A stretch of 64,000 bases of DNA, from NCBI RefSeq assembly GCF_002994745.2, contig NC_037094.1, forward strand, positions 21,429,001 through 21,493,000, written 5' to 3'. The notes under the pieces are model-generated. The model had not been told where the DNA came from, ran no database searches, and saw only the letters and a list, made by a program, of their open reading frames with translations. The position numbers and the translations under genes were made by a program. This document shows, one piece after another, positions 33,858 through 44,239 of the stretch. Every line of letters starts with the position of its first letter. Position 1 is the stretch's first letter. Source of the stretch: Rosa chinensis. Taxonomy: Eukaryota; Streptophyta; Magnoliopsida; Rosales; Rosaceae.

Positions 33858-35689
33858 GGGGTGTATTCAATTCAGATTTAAAAATATTTTGTTTGAGTTT
33901 TTATAATCCATGGATTTACTTAATCCATGGATTGTTTAAATTCTATATGGAGTCTGATTGATTATAATGGATTGATTTAATGTTTTTCGTAGGTTTTTTT
34001 TTTTTTTTTTTGAATAAAGAGCTGGTGCGGCTGCCCTCAAGCCTCGATTAATGAAACTGTCGAATACAAGGGGGGGACATTAAGCCTAAACCCTTGATTA
34101 CAATAAGCATCTAGAGTATGTCCTGAAATAATATCAGGAATCTCTACATAAGACATGTATTCTAAGAAGCACAAACTAGCAAAGAGTGCACCATTAGCTA
34201 CTCTATTTGCTTTAACATAACAGTGACATAACGGAAAGATAACTCGATATGTAACCCGATTACAACATAGCATAAACCAGCTTTAGCACAGCTTTCCTCC
34301 TATGTTGCCGCCGAAAAAGAAATCCGACGACACCTAGTCTCACCCTGCTATTAGGCGGCAGCGCCCATTTGACGAAACAAATAACTCGCCACGACTTAGA
34401 GCAGACAAGGCACGTAGAGTGCATACACAGGCACAAAACCCGATTAGTCTTACACAACTAATGTAGGGATTTATTGCTTGCATAAAGCGACATATAACTA
34501 ACCAACATAAATAAACTAAAACATAAAATAAACTTAGACCTATGGCAGGGCCCAAAAATTGAGCCCAAGCCCAAGCCCGTGTAGCTAGAGGATCAGAGCC
34601 AACATGACAAGCCCGGCCCAATACTGTTTTAGCCACCGCCTATATCCTGGCACCTCCGTCGCACCTCCACCTATTTCGAGTCACGACCGTCATCAGCACT
34701 CCACCAGCCTCCCAACCTAGACTTCTGGCCATCTTTCTACCTAAATCAGATCTGGGATCACCCATAGATCCAACTAAGAGCAGGTCATCCATCTTCTCTC
34801 TGCTATTGACTGTGCACAATCCCGACCTTGCTCCCAAACCAGAGACATCCAGCCAGCCCCGCGACAGCAGCTTTATCTGCCGACCCTGGCAAACAGCACC
34901 AGACCACCGCTCGCCATCAGACGCGATCTCCTCAGCCACTTCTCTCAAATCCCAGCGATCCAGATCGGATCCACTCTGATTGAGAGCCGAACAATCTCAC
35001 CTCTGACCCGTCCTCAATGGATGAACAATCAGACCCACACTACTAGAATAATGTCATTAGACATCACCACTATTAAATCGGTCAGGATTGCACCTGATGT
35101 TAAAAATCATGTTAACATCAGTTTGTGAAGAAACCGATTTCTATTGTTATTATGGACATCAGTCACCAAAGAAACTGATGAGAAAAGTTTCGTACGAAAA
35201 ATTTGTAAAAACGCGGAGGGACTAAGTTTAAAAGTTTGAGAAACGCGGGGTCTAAAATTTTAATTCCCCCCAACACTTAGTCACTTCATCTAAAAACTTT
35301 CGAACCCTAATCGATAGACTCTCACTCTGAGTCTCTGACTGCCTCCTTCACGTCCCCGACTTGAGCTCATTCTCCAACCTGAGCTCGTTCTCCACGTTCA
35401 GCTCTTTCTCTCTCGCTCTTCTCTGAAACCCTAGCGCTCTCCTCCCTCTCCTGCTCTCTTTCCATGCTACTGTCTCTCCCTTATTGAACTACTGCCTCCG
35501 TCCCCTCACCGGCTCCATCGCCTCTGCCGGTGCTTCTCTTCCAACGCCACCACGTCGTTGCTCCGAGATACGAACCCCAACTGGTCCAACCTGCCTCCAA
35601 GGAGTTTATCCTCCTCGATTGGTGTGACTTCAAGCACCAAATGCCAGCATGGTTCTAAAGCTCGCCTCTCTCTCCCGCAGCCCCGCTCT

Positions 35690-35735
<46 letters not shown>

Positions 35736-36593
35736 GCACGGCCGTACGACGCCTTTTCTTTCTTCGACGGTGACGCCGTGATGGACTGACGGTGCGCGGT
35801 GAGTCTGGGTTTCTGTTTCTCTTAATTTCTGCTTCTGGGTCTTCACTCTTTAATCGATTTATGGCTTCCTCTTAATTTCTGCTTCTGGGTATTCAATTTT
35901 CAATCTTCAAGTCTGGGTTTGGCTCGAACTCTACTAGGTGAAGCAACTTCAATTTCAGTTTTTGACTCGATTTCGGAAACTTCAAGCTTGGTAAGTTGCT
36001 GCCATCTTTCTTGCTTCGATTACTAGGTTCGAATTGCATCTGTTTCTTTTGCTATACGCTATACATATGACTGATATGAGATGAAAATTGTATATGTGAT
36101 CTGTTTTGTCCATCTGGATTTCTGGGTTCGAATTGCATCAGTCACTTTTTGCCTTTCTGTTTTGACTTTGGACTTGAAAATTTGAAATTGAGTTGCATTT
36201 GTAGACTTGTATCTGTTTTGGTAAAGCATTGAATTGTTTGATGTATTGGTTTTGGATCCCATATCGTAGATCTTGAAGATTGTATCTTTAGTTATGTATC
36301 TGTTTTGTATCTCTTTTGCGACTGTTGCGGTTGCCACTGCCAGTTTTGGAATATTTGAAAAAAGAGGTAGGCTTTGTTGTGCACTGCCAGTTTTGGTCTT
36401 TTGGATGGTATGAATATTATGCTCTGTTGTGCTCTGCCGTTCCGATTATGTATCTGTTTATTTAATATATTGTGCTCTGTTTGTCACTTTGTTCATTTGT
36501 TGTTCTAAGGGAACTTCATGAGGACTTTGTATCGGATTGAATTAGGCTTGTTTTGAAAGTTCATTCATTTATCTGCGATCCACATTTGTAGAG

Positions 36594-36771
36594 ATAGGTG
36601 AAGCAGTCAAGGTAATGGTTCCGGAGTCTGTTCTAAAGAACAGGAAGAAAGAGGAGGAATGGGCCTTGGCAAAGAAGCAGGGGGCTTGAAGCTGCCAAGA
36701 AGAAGAATGCTGAGAATAGAAAGCTTATTTACAACAAATTCAAACAGTACACCAAGGAGTACACAGAGAAG
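36594..36771 (+). pseudogene. Captured 60S ribosomal protein uL30 (RPL7) exon fragment
   Basis: Inside the CACTA element, an exon bounded by AG and GT reads GEAVKVMVPESVLKNRKKEE, then WALAKKQ, then, after one extra base, LEAAKKKNAENRKLI and a KQYTKEYTEK tail. This is the N-terminal region of plant uL30/RPL7. Two lesions are visible: the codon where Met is expected is ATA (36594-36596), and a G-run (about 36681-36685) has one base too many, shifting the frame. It is therefore a transduplicated, non-coding fragment, not a functional ribosomal protein gene. Confidence 0.8.
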
Positions 36772-39700
36772 GTACATCTTGTTTGGTTTATTATATTAAA
36801 CCAGTACACCAAGAATTCTCTTCCCATTTTCTCTGTTTATTGTTTGCAGTAAGTCGTCGGCAAAAATGGTTTCCTTCGAGATGAATGATCGGAAAAGTAA
36901 GACTAGTTTTATTACTAATCTTTGCTATTCTCATAGTTTCCCAATAGATTTGCAGTCTTTAATTACTTTCTTGATTTAAGCTATATGCATCTTAATTGTG
37001 TGAACTTGTTATGGGTAATATTGTTTATTACGGAACAGAGGGAGAGAAGAAGAAAGGAGGAGAAGGAAATAAGAATTTTGAGAAGAGGTATAGAGATAGA
37101 GAGACACTGTGAAAGGAGAGATATTGTTGGAAAAGAGGTTTCGAACGGAGAGGACAAGACATCGGTTGATAGCTGGTAATTTAGAAAGAAGAAGAAGAGG
37201 GATCTGAGTCTGGGTTTGTTTTGGGTTGCTCCGGGGAATTTGAAGTTCAGTGATCGTGTTGGATGGGAGTGTGAATTAATCGTTTATAGTGATTGACTGG
37301 GATGCCTAAAATTCTTCTTCCTTCTTAATCTGCTGTTCGAATAATTATTCTGTGTTTTGTTGTCTTATCTTTGCTGCTCTGTGTTTTTTTTTTCCCTTTC
37401 TGTAACTTTGAATTGCAAGTTTAGTCATCGTGTTGGAAGGAAGAAGAACCGGATAATCACTGTTGAAAGGTTGCCTTTTTAAGCTGCGTCTCATTTATCA
37501 TTGGTGTCAGTTATTAATGTCTAATTATTTGTATTTGCAGGTGGTTGTTTTGAGCAAGAAGCTTGGTTTTCTGTTGTGACTAAACGTTGAGAACTGCTTT
37601 GCTTATTTTCATCCTGCAGCACTCAGAGCTTTGTGAGTTAATTTCTCCTACGCTTCATAGAATTGTGATTTGATTTCAATGTTTTCATCGTGTGATCAGT
37701 TTATATATGTGATATTTAGGCCATTCTTTGATTCAGAGTGTATAATGTGCAGTGTGAATTTAGCTTGGGCTTGGCAGATTCAGAGTTTTTTTCCCACCTT
37801 TGACTTGATAATTACCTTTTTGATTGAAGATGTATACTGTATGCATTAGATTCATTTTGTGTGTGTGTGTGTGTTTTGGCTTTTACTGCTGATTCCAGTA
37901 GTATTGTGCTATAGTTAGTTTTGACAGTTGTATAATTAATTTTGAACGTTTTGTTTGGGTTTTTTAGATTAATATGGTGTCCACAAACAATATATACGAG
38001 AGGACACCATTTTACTTGATGTTGATGAAAAAAAGAGAGATAGAGATCAGTTTTTCTTCTCTTTGTTAAATCAGAAATTTTAGAGTCTGCTTTTGAATTA
38101 GGTGTTATTGTTTGTGATTTTGATCTGTTGTTGGGCATCTGTTCCACCCTCTTCTTCATGAGCAAAGTTTCAATGCTGAAGAAGATATAACTAATTCTTG
38201 GATCGATTTAGGTTGGCTTACCAGCTCACTGCAAATTATGTTGTCTTTTCTGTGTTTTATTGATGTCGGTTCAAGTAGACTATAAAACAAGGATCAATTA
38301 TTTGGGATCTCTTCAATTGATATGATTGCTTTTCTTTAAAAAATTGTGGGAACTGATCATAAGCAAGTTGCATAGCAGAGCTAATACTTCTTTTGCATTT
38401 ATAGTTATCGTGCTCAAGACCATATTTGCAAAGGATCCTTCTATTTTTCTGACTTCAATTGATATGATTGTTCTACTTAAAAACATTGTAGCAACTAATC
38501 ACCAGGGAGTTACACAGCAGAGCTAATAGTTGTTTTTCTTTATTGTTATGGTGCTCTGTCTAAAAGTTACACAGCTGTAAATTCCTATTAATATTTTGAA
38601 CTTGAATGTTCAGAATAAGAAGATCATATTACTTTAGCAAAACTTGCAGACTCTGCCCAACTAAGTTGAATTTGAGTTTAGGTTTTGGTTTCTCCAATTT
38701 TGGTTATAGTTTTGAGTTTAGGATCATGTTCTGGACTTTGCCTTTTGACTGATACAGATTGTGATCTTTTGAGTACTTTGTTTGTCCTACACTTTGCGAT
38801 TTTGATGGTTGATTGAAAAAATACGAAGATAGAGATTTCAGTTTCTTTTTTTCCTTTTTTTTGGTTTAAAAATTTTCGATTCCTTTTATGTTCTTTTTTT
38901 CTTTCTGATTGGTCAGTTTGAATATATACTGTATATACGTGAGCGCTAGAAACAGAGTATTAGAAATTTCAAAGAAAATTACGGATTTGGAAAGAAAGAT
39001 CTCATTAACTTTCATTAAACAAAATAATCTGATACGATTGGATGGCCGTATAGAAATCTAATTAACGAAATAAATAGAAGTTATTTGGCTGTTCTTGGAC
39101 ATTGTTTGTTAATGTTTAGAGATATTGTGCAGTTTTGTTCAAAGTCTACAAATGGCTATGTAACAATGTGATGACTAAATGATGATCTCTTGGTTGTGTT
39201 TTTTGGCAGCTTAAGGGTTAATTTTCAAATTTGACTTAGTGTGAAAATGTTCAAATGGATAAACCTAGGAAAGGATAGGATGCTATATAGAGTTGGATGA
39301 TCTCATTGACTGATCATGTGATACTAATCTTAAAACAATTGGATTGGTCTTATTAATCTGTGATTAAAGATTGACTTTCAAATAGGTGAAGGTTTACCTT
39401 AACTATCTGGGTTTCGGAAATTGGGAATTGAGTTTTATTTTGTAATTGGAAGATTGTATTTTTAGTGATATACAGTGATTGATTTTTGTTATGATTGTTT
39501 TGTCATGAATTGATCATTGATCATTGATCATTGATTTTTGAATTTTGCAGTTGTGAGATGCTTTTCACGAAGAGAAGAGCAAACGTGAAAGAAGAAAAGA
39601 AAACAAAGTTTTGACTATGGAATTGTTGGCTGTGGCATATTCGTCCCTTGTAGCCAAAATGGAGGAGATTATATATAGGTTGGTCATATGCTGGAATTTT

Positions 39701-40023
39701 CAGCCACACAGAAGTATTCTCTTGCATCTAATTCAACTTACAATGTGGAAGAGGCTGGTGATCTGTAAGGCAGAAATTGAGGAATGTATAGATTTGATAA
39801 TGGAAGAATTAGAGAGAGTTTGTAAGAGTTAGTGAAAAAGTTTGTGAACCAGCTTTTATGATATGTAAAACGATAGCATATTCGGCAAATATTATAAGAT
39901 TGTGATTACTACTCTTATCGCCTAAACCCACAGCATCGCGCGGACGTACTTTCTTGTATGATGTCTAGATATAAAGTTGAAATCAATTTTAACCATAAAA
40001 ATTGATGTCTAGTAATACAGATA

Positions 40024-40215
40024 CATCAGTTCCAAAATGAAAATCGATGTTACTGAAATATACAGACATCGATTTTTTGTCGAAAACGATATGTTACTGA
40101 GTACCAGACATCAGTTCCAAAATGAAAATCGATGTTACTAAAATATACAGACATCGATTTTTTGTCGAAAACGATATGTTACTGAGTACCAGACATCAGT
40201 TCCAAAATGGGAACC
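40024..40215. repeat. 85-bp subterminal tandem repeat of the CACTA element
   Basis: The unit starting catcagttccaaaatg recurs at 40024, 40109 and 40194 (period 85 bp, third unit partial), each with acatcgatttttt and cgatatgttactgag. Subterminal repeats like these are transposase-binding arrays in well-studied CACTA elements; that role is inferred here. Confidence 0.8.
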
Positions 40216-41486
40216 GATGTCTGTAATAGTATCAGTCATCGGTTCTTAAATCAATAACGATGTTAAAATGCAAACTTGTGTTGTGTAATCTATATTTCTT
40301 TAAGCATTAAATACAATAAAATGTGGGTTTAACAATAGTAAAACATATAAGTTTGTTATCATTTAAACCTATTTACATCGATTTATAATTAGGAACCGAT
40401 GTCTACACGAATACTAGACATCGGCTAAAAACCGATGTCTGCATTTTCCGGATCTTTCTCATCACCCACAAAGACATCGGTCGGGTTTTTGTTTCTCATC
40501 GGTTTTTGGCCGATGTCTGGGGCCATAATTCTAGTAGTGTCATCCGGCTGCACCCCCAACGCACCGACGAGGCCAATGACAACGCCGAGGCAGAGGGCCG
40601 CCGGACGAGTGCAAAGACGGCTAGGGTTTCTTCCTGTTTTCGCTCTCGGTGCTAGGGTTTTTTTACATGGGTTAATTTGGTTTTTGTTTTTATTTATTCT
40701 TTCTTCTTCTTTAAAAACAATGGATGTATGGATCCAACTATAATGCTATATCAGTGACAAAAAAGTGTGTGTGTGTGTGTGTGTGCGTGTGTGTGTGTGT
40801 GCGTGTGTGTGTGTGTATGAATATAGCAATCCACCATTCTTTATGTTGTGTATTATATGAATAATAAAAGAAAACTAATCAACTAAAATGTTACACAAAA
40901 AATAAAGTAGTGAACTAATGACATAATTTATTTCATATATATCTAATCTACAAAAGAGACATGTGTGTATGTAACAGCCTATTCTGGCTTTAGATGAATA
41001 TATGTATATATATCGGCACTTGGCTTCAGGTTTGATTAAAAAAAAAGAAACATGTGTGTATGTATCATCTTAACAATACCATTGAAAGTGAGCTTATTAG
41101 CTAGAAGGATTAAAGCTTCCAGAACTATAGTGATAAAATAAAAAAAATTATTAGATGAGAGCAGAGGCAGAGGTAGTGGCAGAGGAGGATAGTGGAAAGA
41201 TAAATGTAAGACAAAATGGATGAGTATCACCTATTGAGAGCTGCTTTTTTTTTTGTGAAGAGTTTCTTCATTTTTTGAGTGAGAAAGAATCCATCAAAAT
41301 CTCTTGGGAAGTGGTTGGATTGTTTTTGAGTTTTGATATGTATAAAAAGCACTATAAAATCCTCCAAAATTCAGCATTATGAAATCCTTAAAAATCCGTA
41401 TACTTTTGAATATCTATAGATTTGAATGGATAATTTTAAATCTTAATTGAATACATCAAGATTTTAAAGGATTGTTTGAAATCTTA

Positions 41487-42396
41487 GGGGGGTGTATTCA
41501 ATTAAGATTCTACAAGATTTTTTTGTATTTTAAAAGTCTGTGGGTATTCAACTGAGATTTTAAACAATTCTTTAAAATCTTGATGTATTCAATTAAGATT
41601 TAAAATTATCCATTCAAATCTGCTGGTATTCAAAAATATATTGATTTTTAAAGATTTCATTAAATGCTGGATTTTGGAGGATTTTATAGTGCTTTTTATA
41701 CATATCAAAACTCAAAAACAATCCAACCACTTCCCAAAAGATTTTGATGGATTCTTTCTCACTCAAAAAATGAAGAACCTCTTGTCTTAGACCTATTTTC
41801 CCACTATCTTCTTCTGCCTCTGCTCCCATCTAATAATTTTTTATTTTATTTTTATCACTATAGCTCTAGAAGCCTTAATCCTTCTAGCTAATGAAGCTCA
41901 CTTTCAATGGTATTATTAAGATGATACATACACACATGATTCTTTTGTAAATTAGATATGAAATAAATTATGTCATTAGTTTATTACTTTATTTTTTGTG
42001 TAATATTTTGGCTGGTTAGTTTTCTCTTATTGTTCATATATCATTATACACAACATAAAGAATGGTAGACTGTCATACTTTCTTGTCATTGATATAGCAT
42101 TATAGTTGGATCCACACATCCATTGCTTAATTAAAGAAGAAGAAAACAAAATTAACCTACCAAAAAACATCATAAGGATTTGTAAAATCTAAACAAATAC
42201 TAGTAAATCAATCCATTAGAATCAATCAGAGTCCATATAAAATTTAAACAATTCGTGGATTAAGTAAATCCATTGATTCTAAAAACTCAAACAAAGTCTT
42301 TTAAAATCTGAATTGAATACACCCCCCTTAATTGAATACCCATACACTTTCAAAATACAAAAAAAATCTTGTAGACTCTTAAATAAATACACCCCC
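41487..42396. mobile_element. TIR element (910 bp) overlapping the right palindrome arm
   Basis: The ends are 65-bp inverted repeats: 41487-41551 (GGGGGGTGTATTCAATTAAG, ...gtgggtattcaa) and 42330-42396 (ttgaatacccatac..., tacaccccc). They enclose the right arm of the larger inverted repeat. No coding capacity. Confidence 0.65.
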
Positions 42397-42666
42397 GTAG
42401 TTAAATAATAGTGTATTTTATGGTTTTTTAGTTTAAGGATATTTTAGGTAATTTAGGTTGTGTATTTAGTAAAATATTAGAGTGAAAAATTAAATGGTAG
42501 GTGTATTGAGTAAGGAATATGTATTAAGTAATTAGGGGTGTGTATTTAGAACTTCTCTTAAATTTCTAATGTTACTTCAATAAGCTAGAAAGATAAAAAC
42601 AATATGATTTTTTCGAAAAAGAAGATTTCAATTCGTTAATCTCCAAAACCATAACAACATTTATAT
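42397..42666. other. AT-rich spacer
   Basis: No gene seen; its last 14 bases (42653-42666) are the left copy of the target duplication of the next LINE. Confidence 0.5.
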
Positions 42667-43946
42667 GCTTTATAGTTATCCACCACATTCTTTCTAGAAC
42701 GCGCTCCACGCGCTGGACATCTAGAGAACGCCACCGTTCGCCGCTATCCCTGTCCGGCTGCACACTGACACTGGTGATGGCCTCTGGCCTTGCCTGCGCT
42801 CCATGGGTGCGGCCGGACGGGTGTTCTTTTTGATGGGTAGGTCTCGATCTAGGGAGCAAGGTTCAGGAGGGGGCGTTTTCATTCATTGTTGGTCGAAGGG
42901 CGTGGTTGATTCGTGGCGGAGTGCTGGGATCGGAGCGGGATCTGCACTGGAATGGGTCGGAGCGGCTTTTGGCGGGTATCGGTGGTCGGTAAGCTGGGTG
43001 GGTTGGCTGGCTGGAGGAGATCGAAAGCTGGTTCAACTGGGCGGTTTGGCGGGCTGTTTGACGGCGACGCTTGAGGCTGGATGCGGCGCTTAGGATTTTT
43101 TGCTTGATACCAGGTGGGGATCGAGGTGCCGCGGACCTCCGGTGGCTGGACGACAAAGGTGAGGCGGCTGTAGCCCGACGCCAGTAGAGGGATTGTAGGA
43201 TTGGGGGGGGGGGGGGGGGTGACGAAGCAGCAGATGCTCTGGGCCGGGAGGATTGGAATGGACCCGCTTGCTGGCTTGGTTTCTTGGGATGGGAATCTAC
43301 CTTCGTGCCCTTGCTGGTGGGCTGCTGTTTTTAGTTGTTTAATTTATGTTTGTTGTTATTTCACGGTTGTTGTTTTGTTGAAAATAAGTTCCTACAGGAG
43401 TGGTGTAGGGCTAGTTGGGCTTAGTGCCTGGTGGTGCAATCTTTGTGCCTTGTCTGCTCTGGGTAGGCGGCGAGTTCCTTGCATTTGCAAATGGTTGCAA
43501 CCTCTTAGTGGCAGTAACTTGTCATCTCTAGGTAGGTGGCAAGTTCCTTGCTTGGTCAAATGGTCGCCGTCTCCTAGTAGCAGGAGGAAACTAAGTGTCA
43601 TTGGATGTGTTTTCCAGTGGCATCATGATGGGAAAGCTATGCGTTTGGTAATTATGCTTTGCTGTAATCGGGTTGCAGATCAAGTTATCTTTCCGTCGTG
43701 CCACCGCTGCTTTCGAGCAGTTAAAGCAAATAGAGTCGCCAGTAGAGCGCTCTTTGCTAGTTAGTGCGTTGTTGAGTTCGAGTTTTTAGTAGAGACTCAT
43801 GAAAGTATTTCAGGATGTTCTCTAGCTACTTTTTGTAATCAGGGGTTTAGGCTCAATGTCCCCCCTTGTATTCGACAGTTTCTTTTAATCAATGCTATCA
43901 AGGCTTGAGGGCTGCCGCACCGCCCTTTATTCAAAAAAAAAAAAAA
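42667..43946 (+). mobile_element. 5'-truncated LINE with 14-bp target duplication
   Basis: Flanked by perfect direct repeats AACAACATTTATAT at 42653-42666 and 43947-43960, with a poly(A) tail just before the right repeat. Its 3' end is the same family as the minus-strand copy at 33994. Part of the frame near 43690-43764 (VKANRVASRALFAS) resembles the C-terminal end of LINE RNase H. The 187-codon frame starting in the G-run at 43201 covers this decayed region and is not taken as a gene. Confidence 0.85.
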
Positions 43947-43960
43947 AACAACATTTATAT

Positions 43961-44239
43961 ACTCAACTTGCATCCAAATCTGTAACTATATTAAAAGACG
44001 AAACAAATACAACTCATTATATTCATATGTGACTTGAACTTCATATCAATCCTATTTTTATATTGCATATACCGAGGTTCATTTGCATTTTGCCGAACAA
44101 CTTAAAGCTACTTAGCTACCACGTATCATATTTCAAAGAATATTTGTACTTACAATAGACAAAAGCAAAAACCCACCAAGCCAAATTACATTTCAAAGAT
44201 TAAAATGGCTAATGTATAACAATCAAATATTGGATTAGA
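43961..44239. other. AT-rich spacer
   Basis: No gene seen. Ends with the left 19-bp target repeat (44221-44239) of the L1-type LINE. Confidence 0.5.

Larger units (their letters stand above)
35038..40539. mobile_element. CACTA (En/Spm) transposon, 5.5 kb, non-autonomous
   Basis: Termini are CACTACTAGAATAATGTC at the left and its inverted counterpart (ataattctagtagtg) at the right, flanked by CCA/TCA, a near match for the 3-bp target duplication. Subterminal regions carry many copies of acatcggtt/aaccgatgt motifs in both orientations, typical of CACTA ends. No transposase was recognised. The interior holds a (CT)n run (35692-35733), a captured ribosomal protein gene fragment (36594-36771), a (GT)n run near 37858-37874, and long AT-rich stretches without genes. 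Confidence 0.85.
33994..40668 (-). mobile_element. Short LINE derivative, split by CACTA element
   Basis: On the minus strand the 3' end is a poly(A) tail (T-run 33994-34011) preceded by a sequence shared with the plus-strand LINE ending at 43946 (ccccccttgtattcgacag, then gctgccgcacc). It runs to 35037, is interrupted by the CACTA element, and resumes at 40540-40668, ending with an aaaccctagc leader. The total without the insertion is about 1.17 kb, too short for ORF2, so it is an internally deleted, non-autonomous derivative. Diverged target repeats flank it (tttttcgtagg / tttttacatgg). Confidence 0.65.
33858..42327. mobile_element. Long inverted-repeat (foldback-like) element, interrupted
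   Basis: The left arm is 33858-33993 plus 40669-41486; the right arm, in reverse complement, is 41552-42327. Both arms start GGGGTGTATTCAATTCAGATT and can be followed against each other through tggatccaactataatgcta, acataaagaatggt and ggattttatagtgctttttat to the centre. The arms are separated by a 65-bp spacer (41487-41551) and diverge by substitutions and a (TG)n expansion at 40768-40816. A LINE-like insertion (33994-40668) splits the left arm. Confidence 0.75.

Noticed and set aside
35506..35846. Arg/Glu repeat proteins on the minus strand and Ser/Leu repeats on the plus strand
   Set aside because: They are translations of the (CT)n microsatellite.
43201..43764. 187-codon ORF on the plus strand
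   Set aside because: It starts in a G-run and lies inside the truncated LINE; only its end resembles RNase H. It is decayed element sequence, not a host gene.
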